From positions 20,978,216 through 21,042,215 of the forward strand of contig CM046866.1 of assembly GCA_025617745.1 (NCBI GenBank): a stretch of 64,000 nucleotides of DNA. Direction: 5' to 3'. Every line of letters begins with the position of its first letter. The stretch's first letter is position 1. Below the pieces are notes generated by a model that ran no database searches, was not told the origin of the DNA, and saw only the letters and a program-made list of their open reading frames with translations. Positions 9,840 through 20,650 of this stretch are shown here, piece after piece. The stretch is from Heliocidaris erythrogramma (lineage: Eukaryota; Echinodermata; Echinoidea; Camarodonta; Echinometridae). The position numbers were made by a program, and so were the translations under genes.

Positions 9840-10461
9840 AATACTATACTGCAAAAGAATTCATTTCCACTTTTAATTCAACAAACCAAAATGGTAAACG
9901 AAAATTTTTCAGCGTAATACACATAAATATCCGAAGTTTGCAAAAGAACTTTGATACTTTCAATGAATTTTTATCCATATTAAATTCATTTCCTTTTTCT
10001 ATAATAGCTTTGACAGAGACATGGTTACACTCAACGACCCCTCCCATATTTGATATTGAGAATTTCACATTTAACCATATAGATCGCAAAAATGGTAAGG
10101 GAGGCTGTGTTGCGTTTTATATTCACAATAATCTGCATTATAAAGTGAGGCATGATATTATAATTAACGGCGTAGAAACCCTATTCATAGAAATTATTGA
10201 CGATAACTATAAAAATAAAATAGTCGGTGTAATTTATAGACCACCTAACAACATAGCTGATATATTTTTAGATAAATTAGAATCGTGTCTTGAAACCGTA
10301 TCTCGAGAAAACAAAGATATTTACCTCATGGGTGATTTTAATATAGATCTCTCTTTGCCTTACACTGCCCTTGGGCAACATTTTACTAATTTATTATTAT
10401 CATTTTCTTTCAAACCTCTATTGACAAACCTACGAGGATTACAAATACAACACATACAATA
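9840..10461 (+). pseudogene. LINE copy 1 endonuclease-domain reading frame (5' part of ORF2)
   Basis: The frame is open from at least 9813 and lacks a clear start. It encodes the EEP endonuclease motifs: IHINIRSLQKNF near the start, LTETWL, the IGVIYRPPN-like block (here VGVIYRPPNN) and MGDFNIDL. These would nick target DNA for target-primed reverse transcription. A one-base loss near 10425 shifts the frame and ends it at 10462, just after the LSFSFKPL segment; the equivalent region of copy 2 (30960-31071) stays in frame. The endonuclease H (SDH motif) falls in the next frame, as YDISDHLSI. The gene is broken. Confidence 0.8.
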
Positions 10462-10479
10462 ATTGACATCTTCTCAAAC

Positions 10480-12733
10480 GTGCTGAGTAGAGATAGTAAT
10501 GGAATAATATATTACGATATTTCAGACCATCTATCAATTTTCACGATATGTTCAGATATTAAACGCTTACTTCAACATTCAAATAAAGAACACATTACTC
10601 GACGAAAAGAAACCAAACGCAACATAGAGTCCCTAAAAACAGATTTGAGTACAGAAAGTTGGCAAGATGTTCTTCATGCGACAAATGTTAATAGTTCATA
10701 TGAAATATTTATAAACAAACTTCTTCATTATTATGATAAAAATGTGCCTCTGACAAGAATAACTTCTAGCAAAAAGAAGAATAAACAACCGTGGATCACT
10801 CAAGGAATAATAAAATCAATATTTACTCGTAATAGATTATATAAAATATCACTTAAATTACCTACTTTGGCACATCAAAACAAATATAAAAAATACTGTA
10901 ATAGGTTAACTTCTATTATCTGTTTAGCACGAAAATCATATTTTTCTGACAAAATTGAAAGCAATAAAGACAATAACAAAACATTATGGCATACAATTAA
11001 TGAAATGTTAGGCAAAAAAAGAGAAAATGCACAAAATGTTGAATTTTTAGTGAATGGAAATTGCATTAAAGACGATGGTCTTATTGCTGATGCATTTAAT
11101 ACATATTTTACCAATGTTGGCCCAAAATTGGCCTCAAAAATTGTTACTAATGATAATGATTTTTCACAATATCTAAATAATCATACCGACCACTCATTAC
11201 TCTTTAATCCAACGAATGTTCATGAAATTTTAGAAATTGTTCGATCTCTAAGTCCTTCTAAATCTAGTGGCCATGATGGAATAAGTGTATATCTATTAAA
11301 ACAAATTATTCATTTCCTGGTTTCGCCGCTGGCACATATTTTCAATCTATCTCTTTCCCAGGGAATTTTTCCTGATTCACTAAAACTTGCCAAAATAATT
11401 CCAATATTTAAAAAAGACGACCCATGCCGTATCACAAATTATCGCCCAATCTCGTTGTTGCCAAGCTTTTCTAAAATACTTGAAAAAATTGTTTACAAAC
11501 GTTTATACTCTTTTTTGGATATGAATAAATTATTAATCCCCAACCAATATGGCTTCAGAAAAAATCATTCGACTGACTACGCAATCTTACAACTTTATGA
11601 CAAAATAACTGATTCATTTTCAAAAAAGGAGCACACTGTTGGGGTTTTTATGGATTTATCGAAGGCATTCGATACAATGGATCATGCTATATTATTATGT
11701 AAATTAAAGACATATGGCATCAGAGGGATCGTACTTTCCTGGTTTAAGGACTACTTAGATAATAGATGCCAATATGTTAATTTCAAATCCAAATCATCTA
11801 ATATATGTGGAGTACCACAGGGCTCAATCTTAGGGCCCTTGCTGTTTTTAATATATATGAATGATATTGTCAATGCATCACCTTTACTAACATATGTTTT
11901 ATTTGCAGATGATACTAACATATTTTATTCACACCTAAATTTAAACATGCTTGTTACAACTCTGAATCTAGAGCTAAAGAAATTATCATTGTGGTTTAAA
12001 ATCCAATAAACTCTCTCTCAATATAAACAAAACAAACTTCGTGTACTTTAAACACATTAATTCTACACATGTATTTTGTAATAATATTTTCATTGATGAC
12101 ATGCCCGTTACCGAAAAACATGAAACAAAATTTTTAGGTATATTAATCGACTCAAATGTAACTTGGAATAGTCACGTTCGTAACATTAGCATGTTGGTAG
12201 CAAGAGGCATAGGTATTTTATATAAATTCAAATATTATTTTTCTCAAAGATTGCTATTAATGCTTTACAACTCATTTATTTTGTCACATATATCGTACTG
12301 TAACATAGTATGGGGAAATAGTAACAAAATGAATATAGACACTATGTTGCGTCTTCAAAAGAAAGCACTCCGTATCTGTTCTCATTCTCATTATTTAGCC
12401 CACACCGATCCTGTATTTCATAAGTTCAAAACATTGAAAATTAACGATATTCATACCTACCAAACTGCTATATTTATGTATAAATATTCCACTAACGCTA
12501 CACCAATATCCTTTCATAATATTTTTATCTACAACAGAGATGTCCATTCCTACCCGACACAACATTCATCAAATCTTCATTTAACAAATCCAAAATTAAT
12601 AATAGGTCAAAAAACGATCAGACATCATGGTCCAGATGTTTGGAACAATTTACCTCATGATATTAAACACACCGTATCTTTTTTTTCTTTTAAACCTTTG
12701 TTAAAGAAGTATTTGCTATCCACTTATTCCTAA
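10480..12733 (+). pseudogene. LINE copy 1 reverse transcriptase (two frames)
   Basis: The first frame (10480-12009) covers the end of the endonuclease (SDHLS), a linker, and RT blocks: NYRPISLLPSFSKILEKIV, QYGFRKNHST, VFMDLSKAFDTMDH, GVPQGSILGPLLF and the catalytic FADD box. The second frame (12041-12733) continues with the thumb and C-terminus (KFLGILIDSNVTW, HISYCNIVWG, WNNLP). An extra base near 12003 separates them. Relative to copy 2 there is also a 12-bp deletion just before the GVPQG block. The protein would copy LINE RNA at a nicked target. This copy cannot make a full protein. Confidence 0.85.
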
Positions 12734-13105
12734 ACTTCTCACCTGCACGTGCACCCACTTGCACACACTTCACTTCAATCCCTTTCCTTCCCCTTTTTTT
12801 TTGTAGTAAATATTTGTTTTTCCAGTTAGTGACATCGCTTTTATGATATAGACATTTATATTAATTATGGTTTCCATGTAGCCCTTTCCACTGGCTGCTA
12901 TTCATTCAAGCATTTTGCTTAAGATAGCTGGCCCCTGCATTTCTGTTATTTCTACTTGTTCATTTCGATTTATAATCATGTCTTTATTCTGTTGTCATTG
13001 TTATTTAACTGTCACATTTTTGAATTTGAACAATTATGTTGTATACTATAATTGTAAATTTGTTATTTGATTTGACAATAAATGCAGAAACTCCTGCAAA
13101 AAAAA

Positions 13106-13535
13106 AAAAAAATTACATGGAATTACTGGTTTTCAGCACCGTTACCGCGATATCTCAAGAACTATCTGAGGTGAGAACTTCAAACTTGGTACCAGTATGT
13201 ATCCCCATAGAAAGAGGAACTGATTAGATTTTGGGGTAGGTATGTAGGTCAAAGTTCACAGGTCATAGAGGTCAATTTACATGAAATTACATGGAATTAC
13301 TGGTTTTTAGCACCGTTACCGCGATATCTCAAGAACTATCTGAGGTGAGAACTTCAAACTTGGTACCAGTATGTATCCCCATAGAAAGATGAACTGATTA
13401 GATTTTGGGGTAAGTAGGTCAAAGGTCAGAGGCCACAGAGGTCAATTTACATGAAATTACTGGTTTTTAGCCTTGTTATCAAATATTTCTAGAACAGTTT
13501 GAGCCATCAACTGAATTTAGGCAGAGGCATATAGG
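13106..13535 (+). repeat. Satellite of the GATATCT family, 174-bp units
   Basis: CACCGTTACCGCGATATCTC starts units at 13137 and 13311, with a third diverged unit ending in the GGCAGAGGCATATAGGAG block (13520-13537). It follows the LINE A tract without spacer. It shares its unit with 5383-5600 and 24821-25135. Confidence 0.8.
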
Positions 13536-13599
13536 AGAAGCAGTCGTATTCATCTTGTTACTATTTTTAAGGTGATTTAATGGTCAAGACATCGTCTTT

Positions 13600-14175
13600 T
13601 TTCCAATTGGAATGGACGGTCTGTCGGTTGCAAATCTTGCGCATCAAACTACTTCCTCATTTTTCAAGCAATGCTCGTGAAACTTGCCACACACATTGGT
13701 CTATGGATGAAGATGTGCAAGACATATTTTTTCGTGTCTGAACTGCATTGCCATGGTAACGGTAAAATGGCAATAAATCAGTATAAAATGTTGCGGATCG
13801 AACTACTTCCTCATTTTTCGAGCAATGCTCATGAAATTTGACACACACATTTGTCTTGGGATGAAGATGTGCAAGACATATTGTTTCGATGTGTGGCAAA
13901 CTGTGTTGCCATGGTAATGACATATGGCAATAAAACTGGAAAATATTGCAGATCAAACCATTTCCTCATTTTTGGAGCAATGCTCATGAAATTAGGTACA
14001 CACATAAATCTTGTTGTAAAGATGTGCAAGATATACTGTTTCAATGTGTGGCAAATGCATTGCCATGGTAACGACATACGGCAATTATACAGGAAAATAT
14101 TGCAGATCAAACCACTTCCTCATTTTTGGAGCAATGCTCAGGAAATTTGGCACACACATTGGGGTGGGGGTATCA
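13600..14175 (+). repeat. Diverged satellite related to the 162-bp family
   Basis: About four units of 150-158 bp contain AACTACTTCCTCATTTTT, AGCAATGCTCATGAAATT, GATGAAGATGTGCAAGACAT and TTGCCATGGTAACG. These align with the 6126-7580 units, with one internal block replaced. The right end closes with GGGGGTATCA (14166-14175), like the other family members; the left cap hairpin is not seen. Confidence 0.8.
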
Positions 14176-14333
14176 CCTTCAATGATATTCTAGTTTTGGG
14201 CGATAATAGGCAGGACTCAAAAATTCCGAAAATTTGCCAGATTTAACACTGTTAGTTGGTGAGGTTTCTATACATCCATCGGATTCAATAAATCTGGGTG
14301 CCTTTTTTTATGTTAACATGACTATGTCAGCAC

Positions 14334-15114
14334 ACATAATAATAATAATACAACGCACTTATATTGCGCCATCTATCTAGTTAACTATTCCGAGGCGCAT
14401 GATGAAAATGAGAGAAGCAAGAAGGTAGAAATAGAATGGATTGAAGAATACTACAAATCTGTGTTGAATTACATTTCACTGTATGCTTTAGAGAAAAGTA
14501 CTGTCTTCAATTTTGACTTCAAAGAATCCAAAGTGTCTATGGCACGGATATTAGGAGGTAAGTTATTCCATAAACTAGGCGCCGCAGCTATGAAGGCACG
14601 GTCACCAAGAGATGATTTCGTTCTTTGTGCCACAATAAGATTTTTGCCAGAAGAACGCAGACAGCGAGTTGGTACATATTCAGAAATTAGATTTTCAATA
14701 TACGACGGGGCAGAACCATGTAATGCCCTCCAAGTAATAAGCAGAATTTTATACTCCATACGCTCTCTGACTGGTAGCCAATGTAACCCTTTCAAAATTG
14801 GTGAAATATGATCCCTTTTACGTGTCCTAGACAATATTCTGGCAGCAGCGTTTTGTGCTCTTTGTAGCTTAGCTATTTGAGAAGATGACACATTGTATAG
14901 AAGAGAATTGCAATAGTCAAGACGAGAAATTACAAATGCATGAATTATAGTGGCAACTGTTTTATCTGACAATATCTTTCTGATGTTACTGATACTACGT
15001 AGATGAAAATACATTGACTGACATGTTTTTTGTACAAAATCATTCATTGTTATATTACTATCAAATAACACTCCAAGATTACGTGCAGTGTTTTTTTTTT
15101 TTCACATTAACAAT
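14334..15114 (-). mobile_element. CR1-like LINE, 3' fragment
   Basis: Read on the minus strand, it holds the end of ORF2 (14469-15071), then about 115 bp of 3' untranslated sequence, ending in an (ATT)n tail at 14337-14353. Such short-repeat tails instead of poly(A) are usual for CR1/L2-type LINEs. The upstream part is lost where DIRS copy A begins at 15115. Confidence 0.75.
14469..15071 (-). pseudogene. CR1-like reverse transcriptase, C-terminal 200 codons
   Basis: The peptide has the thumb/C-terminal signature of CR1-type LINEs: SRLDYCNSLLYNV, LQRAQNAAARIL, HISPILKGLHWLPVRERMEY, LRSSGKNLIVAQRT, GDRAFIAAAPSLWNNLPPNIR. The palm with FADD is absent. It is similar in layout to 27148-28281 but clearly a different, diverged element. 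Confidence 0.85.
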
Positions 15115-15290
15115 ATTTACTGCAATAAATCATATATACCTACCTATTATGCCAGTAGTCTTGACTACGGGACCCCTTCGAGAATTTATCACACATGAGT
15201 CACAATATTGTGCGCACCCCCCGTAATCCTATTGTCCCCTTCGCCACTCACGCGCGTCAACACGCTACGGCCATCTTCCTCTTTCTTGCT
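15115..15290 (+). repeat. DIRS copy A left inverted terminal repeat
   Basis: It starts ATTTACTGCAATAAATC, then TACCTACCTATTATGCC, and extends through CACTCACGCGCGTCAACACG to the CTTCCTCTTTCTTGC block. The inner about 160 bp match the right terminus (about 24625-24775) in inverted orientation; the outermost about 20-40 bp differ between the two ends. Confidence 0.85.
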
Positions 15291-15705
15291 CGCCCCCGAC
15301 GAGATAGGACGTATAGTCACAGCGCTCCTGAAATCAGTCGTATAGTATCTTTTAGGTGCGCTTTTTCGCATATTTAAAGCACTTTTAGGTACCTATATTC
15401 GCTTAGATTATAGTACTTTGTGTTTTAGTAGTCACTCTTGCCGATTGCAAGGGATTTTTTGATTCCCTTTCTTGGCATTTATTTTTCTCTTTCACGGTCA
15501 GCCCCACGTAGATATTTCTGTGTGTTTGCGGGTGTTTCCGTTTGTCACCGAGCCTTTGGGTTCGGTGTTTGTTCTTACGGTTTTTTGGCTGTGAAAATCT
15601 TTTGTGCGTATCTCCCAAATAAAATTTACTCTTATTTTACTGCATTCAGTTGAAGTATTTCTTATTTTGAAAAGTATACTTTATTGTCTGTTTTATTGCA
15701 GTGGT

Positions 15706-16485
15706 ATGAGTTCGGAAGAAGAAGCAGTTAGGTCAAGGAGACCTGCTTCTTCCGAAGAGTCGTCTAGCAAGACGACTCGGCCTTCCAGAACTCTCCCGAG
15801 TACTTCGGTACATGGGGGAGGGAGGAGGGCTAAGGGTAAGTTGCCTAGTGGTGTTTCCTTGCAGAGTTTGCCAGTCTCGGAGCTTGCGGCTTCGGGACGG
15901 GTGGCGTTAACTGAGTCGGGATTGTCAACTCCGAAGCCCATGGTTTCGGGGTGGGTGGCGTCAGATTCTAGTGGTTTGGATATCTCGAATCCAATCCCCC
16001 GGTCATCAAGACCAGAGGGGGGGGGGGCGGTTGTTTCCCGTACGGTAGCGTTCACTCGCTCTGATCCGTTAGGGGAGACGCGTCCCACTACTGCAGGGCA
16101 ACCCACGGGCTTAGTCCATGTTGGTCTGGGTTCTCAAACCCTAGCCCCCGGCAAACGCCATATGGGGGAACGAGTACTTCCTGGGCTGTCTACATTGCCA
16201 GCTAATGGGAATGCTCGAGCTAACAATTATGGACGCTCTTCGGAGCAACAGGTGTTTTCACCTGAGTGCGTGACTACTAGTTCTCCCCAATTGCCGCTCT
16301 CTAGCGGTCCAATAGCGGGTTCACACGCCTTTAGTAGTCATCGGGCACATATCGAGTCATCTCGGTCTGCCCCCGCACTGGGTGCTTTTAGCTCCCAACC
16401 CATGGCTACTGCATCTTCTTACTTAGCCAATATGGGTGATTTGGGCGATTCTCTGGGCTTACACCATGAGCGCTCCAATCCCTTT
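15706..16485 (+). pseudogene. DIRS copy A gag-like ORF, N-terminal part
   Basis: The start ATG at 15706 opens the peptide MSSEEEAVRSRRPASSEESS, a low-complexity, Ser/Gly-rich region conserved at the same position in copies B, C and D. The same start is used because homology between copies ends just upstream of it. TTTTATTGCAG stands immediately before it and resembles a 3' splice site. The ORF is cut by element X at about 16485 and resumes at 19155. Function is inferred from position: DIRS ORF1 is a putative nucleocapsid-like protein. Confidence 0.75.
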
Positions 16486-17192
16486 AAAGTAGATATTCAA
16501 AGAAAATCACAAATATGGCAATTAATGTATCACTAGAAACTGGGAAGCTTACAGATGGCAATCGTATAAGTTTTATGTCAACTGCGTATCTGGTGATTAT
16601 AAAAACAACACAAATAAAAGCTCTTCTCAGCATCTGGAATATCCGAGGATTCGCCAGAAATATAGCGATGTTTTGATGTCGTCACACTCGGGATCGATCC
16701 TGCTTAAGCAGACGACGTCCTATAATGAATGAACGTAATTGCAATGCAATTATTTATCAAATTATAAAGAGTTTGGTGTACCGTATTCGCCGGCGGAAAG
16801 GCCGCACTATTTTCACTCCAAATATGATCCCAAAGTCGGGGTGCGGCCTATGGGCCGCAACAGAGAAAAATAAACTGCCTCCAAAATCCCCACACGTATT
16901 GGAATGGACGGGACCAACGTTAGATCTAACACTACACTACAGTAGGCCCCCTAAGCCTGTGCTCCATCTCCAACGATGTAGATCTACTTATCTTTCAAGT
17001 ACTGAAATATTTTCAGTAATAAATATAATTCAGAACTAATAACTACATATCTTATCAATATAGTTACAAACACGGCCTCGTTGGTCTTCCGAGGCTGACA
17101 AAGCACTCGTACGAAGCTCTCTATTGACGCTGATTGAGCTCTAGTACAGTGCTGAAATCAGCCACCCCGCCCGGTAGATGTTTTCTGTGCTA

Positions 17193-17397
17193 TGGGACGC
17201 CAAGTGTGCCCTGACTGCTTCTGTTACAAAATCACCCTGCAATTTTACTTTTGTAACAAAATCAAAAGTGGGGATGGATTTTGTAACAAAATCATTAGTG
17301 TGGATTGATTTTGTAACAAAATCACCAGTGGGGATTGATTTTATAACAAAATCATTGATTTTGTAACAAAAGCAGACAGGGTACACTTGGCGCCCCA
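17193..17397. mobile_element. Small palindromic MITE built of 29-bp palindromic units
   Basis: The arms beginning TGGGACGCCAAGTGTGCCC (17193) are mirrored at 17355-17397 over about 43 bp with few mismatches, flanked by TA on each side. The centre holds four to five tandem units of about 29 bp. Each contains the palindrome GATTTTGTAACAAAATC followed by an AGTGGGGATT-like spacer. The whole strand is highly self-complementary. Confidence 0.75.
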
Positions 17398-17618
17398 TAG
17401 TAGGGGCTTTGTAAGTTTTAATTTGTCTTTTGAGCACACCCTTTGTATGTGTTGAGATCAATGGCACCCCCTCAACCTCCGCGCTATTTCAGTGCGGTTG
17501 TATCCTTGCCGGATCCTTCACAGAGATGTATGTATTTTGTATGGAGAACGGACATTATCGCAGAGGATTTTTCATAGCGCATGTGACGTGCGCGTTACCC
17601 TGCATTGTAAGCATAGAC

Positions 17619-17725
17619 CACTGACCTCTACCACAAACCACATCGCTCTCGGAAGAGTAACATGGCTTCAAGTGCTCGCACGCGCGGGAATGGGCGATGA
17701 TCCGTCCAGGTGGTAGAGGTCAGTG
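17619..17725. mobile_element. 107-bp hAT-like MITE
   Basis: The inverted ends CACTGACCTCTACCAC (17619-17634) and the exact complement (17710-17725) are flanked by the 8-bp direct repeat GCATAGAC (17611-17618 and 17726-17733). An 8-bp duplication is typical of hAT elements. Non-coding. Confidence 0.8.
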
Positions 17726-17764
17726 GCATAGACATTGTAAGTCGTGGCAAAGAGCTTAAAAGCT

Positions 17765-17888
17765 AAGATAGGGCATTCCCAACATTTTATGTAACGTAAG
17801 TGGCCTCATATGGGGAAGGCCAAGGGCGCCCTTCCCTTGGCCGTTACATCGGACCCTTTACGCAATCGGGAGAGTGTCCTATCTTTCT
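17765..17888. repeat. Short inverted-repeat segment
   Basis: AAGATAGGGCATTCCC near 17765 is imperfectly mirrored by GGGAGAGTGTCCTATCTT near 17871-17888. An inner GGCCAAGGG/CCCTTGGCC pair lies between them. It may be another MITE, but no clear target duplication was found. Confidence 0.4.
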
Positions 17889-19154
17889 TTTCATGATCTT
17901 TGGTCATGGCAAGCCCATGTTTCAGCTTGCAAATCGTCGTGACGACGTTTTCAATTTCCTCTTCGAAACCATCATGCTGTATTATGTATTTTTCTGTCTT
18001 TGGATGTCACATAGGGAACCTTTGATGGAATATGCACCTATGTAAGATATCTCTTCACGGATTTTTAGAGTGGTGGAAACATTTCCTTTCCAATTTCATT
18101 TGTGATTGTGCCTCAATTTGCGAGTTGCATTCACGGTTGATACAATGATAGTCCTATTTGTTGTCGAACTTTTACTAGGTCTAGGAGACGGCATGTACCG
18201 TATACTTACCGGTAGTCTACAAAGATGTATGTGTTTGCGAGTAGTACTAGCGGCTTCGTCAGATTCTCTTCAACTAAAGTTCAACTTTTTAAATTCTTAA
18301 TGACATAAAGCAAAGACATCTAGGAATAATCGTCTTCAAATAGTCAATACAATAAAAAGTTTGGCCCTTGTTTTTTCGTTGTATGATATTTGGGGAGGGG
18401 GGGCAAAATTTCTTATGCTTGTGATTTTCCTCATATTTTTTTTTTCTTCAAATGAGTTGTCAAAGTTGGGGTGCGGCCTATCCGACGCTGCGGCCTATCG
18501 GCCGGCGAATACGGTATATAAACATGACCTTATTTCACACCATTATAAAGGGAAAGTGAAACTGATTCTGATAGCTAAAACCGTTTGATTGTAAATACAT
18601 AGGAGAAGGGTCAATGATCAATGAAATAAACCCCACTTTCAAATTGAAAAGCCCTCCGAATAATAGCAGGATGGTATTCGTTCCCTCTTGAAACGCCGAA
18701 CATGCCCGGGTGCAAGCAGCTGAAAATACAATGGCGTCTTATTTTAGTTTACAAGTGACTGATTCCTTTATTTTTTTAACGCTGCATTTTTCATCAAAAT
18801 AATACCATACACGAAGTTAAGAGTGAGGCAACAGACTAACATTAAGACTGACGCTAGTGAAGGAAGAGAAATAAGTGAAGAGGAGATGACAAAATAGGCT
18901 CTGAAAAATGTGTAAGATGTTATGGGACATCGTCTGCTTAGACAGGACTGGTCCAGGGTGTGTCGTCACATATCTCAGCAGCGTTCGAGGAGCTCTTCAG
19001 CTGCTATATCGGGGGCTGTATTTTACCGTTTTATAATTGATAATAATCATTACTTCAAATGTTTCCAAGCGTTGAATTTGGATAACCTTGTTTAATTTAT
19101 GCCATCTATGCAATAATAAGTATTAAGCCAATATTTAAAATCATTATCATTAAC

Positions 19155-20650
19155 ATCGGTTCGTGTTTCCGAAGCGGCTTCGGAGATCCGAACGAATCCG
19201 ATTAAGCGTTCTAAGAAAAGGGTTTCGGCTACGACTCTTGTCGAGCCAGCCAATTAAAAGGCCAAGAAGAAGGCAAAAAGTGGCAAGGCTTTGCCGGCCT
19301 CTTGCCCGTCTGGCCTGGCTAACCCAGCTAGCTCCTCTCAAGCTGACATGTTCAGCATGATGCGGGCTTTTGCTCAGAATCAGGGTTGGTCCTTTGTACC
19401 GGCTACTTCAACCCTGACTTCTGTCCCTATTCAGGGGTCTGACTTTGAGACTAATCAGCCTTTTGTGATTGATTCGTCTTTGTCTGAGTCGGATCCGCAT
19501 GTGCCTCCTATTCCCGCGGCCCTTGGGGCGCCGCCGGGTGAGGAGACTTTTGTTGAACCATGCGGGGCTCTGCCTGCTGAGGCCTTTGTTAGCGTTCCTT
19601 TGTCTCATTCCACTCGGGTGGAACCAGACTTGGAGGTGGCCTCTCAAGCTTCGGTTTCTGAATCGCTTGGGCAGACGGAGTCTCAATCGCTCGCCCTCTG
19701 TGGGGTGGAAGCGATTGCTTTGTTGTCCAGATATCTCCCTGAATTTCAGTCAACCCGCGCGCAGGGTTCGACTTCGCGTTGGTTTAAGCAGCAGGATTCC
19801 TCCGAGGGTATTGCTCTTGAGGAGGATTCAAGCTGGAGTGTGACCGCATTGAGGCCGCGCTGTTGATTAAGCGCCCTAACGCGGTTAAGGGTAAGGCCTT
19901 CGCCTTCCGTTCTCAGGATCAAGACAGCTTTTTCAAGGCTAAGTCTCTTTCTCCTGAGATTTTGGAGGTTGGTCGTCGCTTGCGGGCGACTAATCCGCTT
20001 ACCTCCGCTGCGTTCAAGGCGGAGGATAAGTTTTGGTTTAATATTGAAAACCAGGTTAGGTCAGGTATGCGTTTGGCGGCTTTTCAAGGGTTTCTCTCCG
20101 ACCTTAGGTCCAGGGCGGAGGAGTTGAATGTTACTGATGGTGACAAGCTGATTATTGACGACTTGCTGCATACTCTTTTTTGTCTGCAGTGGTCGCAGCT
20201 TTCCACCGCAGCTGCTTCGGCTACGTTCCGTCGCAGGACCTTGGCTCTCTCGGCACTGGGTGTTAGAGAGTCGGGCATTGCTCAACTTCTCCGGGATGTT
20301 CCGTCTCGGGGTCCTTCGCTTTTTGGTGGTAAATTCGCTACGGTTTTTCAGAGAGAGATCGATGCGCGAAAACAGATCTCGGATATGACTAAGCAGTTTC
20401 ACACTAGCTCTAAGTCAACGCGGGCCCCTGTCCGGCGTAGACCTGCTGGTCCCGTTTCGGGTCAACGCAGTCGCGTGTCTAGGGTCCCGCCTTCTGAGCC
20501 GCAGCCAGCTCCTCGCGGGAGAGGGAGTCGTGGCAGGGGCATTTTGAGAGGTTCTCGTGGTAAGGCGACGGCTTCGCAGAGGGCCAAGCCTGAGCCTGAG
20601 TGGCCGACTTCGTTCGTTTCTCCCCGCTTGGGAGGCCATCTCCGGGGACG
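19155..20650 (+). pseudogene. DIRS copy A gag-like ORF, C-terminal part
   Basis: It continues gag after the X/Y insertion. Blocks conserved in the other copies are KRSKKRVSATTLVEPA, ADMFSMMRAFAQNQGW, LCGVEAIALLSRYLPEFQS, DQDSFFKAKSLSPEILEVG and a C-terminal RG-rich tail (GRGSRGRG) that could bind nucleic acid. There is a TAA stop at about 19254 where copy C reads lysine. A frameshift near 19835-19860 moves the frame between the EED and IKRPNAVKGKAF segments. The 3' end overlaps the start of the pol frame. Confidence 0.75.

Larger units (their letters stand above)
9813..13105 (+). mobile_element. Jockey-like non-LTR retrotransposon (LINE), copy 1
   Basis: It carries an apurinic-type endonuclease domain, a reverse transcriptase and a 3' untranslated region ending in an A tract (13098-13112). 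It is near-identical to 28301-31071, but it includes more of the endonuclease. The 5' end is cut off at element X. Satellite sequence follows the A tract directly. The RT has the general features of the jockey/CR1 superfamily; I cannot assign a clade without phylogeny. Confidence 0.85.
16781..18514. mobile_element. Element Y, 1734 bp, TA-flanked
   Basis: The termini CCGTATTCGCCGGC (16781) and its complement (ending 18514) are flanked by TA on both sides, inside element X. Next to the left tip, GGCCGCAC is also mirrored on the right. No transposase was found. Two smaller inverted-repeat elements lie inside it (17193-17397 and 17619-17725). A left-end fragment of the same family lies at 236-502. 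Confidence 0.75.
16484..19154. mobile_element. Element X, second copy, split by element Y
   Basis: 16484-16780 and 18515 to about 19144 match 8873-9797 nearly base for base. The left tip TTAAAGTAG is present. The right tip is missing and replaced by about 10 bp before DIRS resumes. About 30 bp of DIRS gag are absent at the junction compared with copy C (43627 onward), so the insertion or a later deletion removed target sequence. Confidence 0.75.

Noticed and set aside
15693-16106. Minus-strand 137-codon frame opposite DIRS gag (also at 33047-33739)
   Set aside because: It is the antisense shadow of the conserved gag frame; conservation is explained by the sense strand and DNA identity.
20061-20402. 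Minus-strand frames opposite DIRS gag and pol in all copies
   Set aside because: They are antisense to recognisable RT, RNase H and gag domains.
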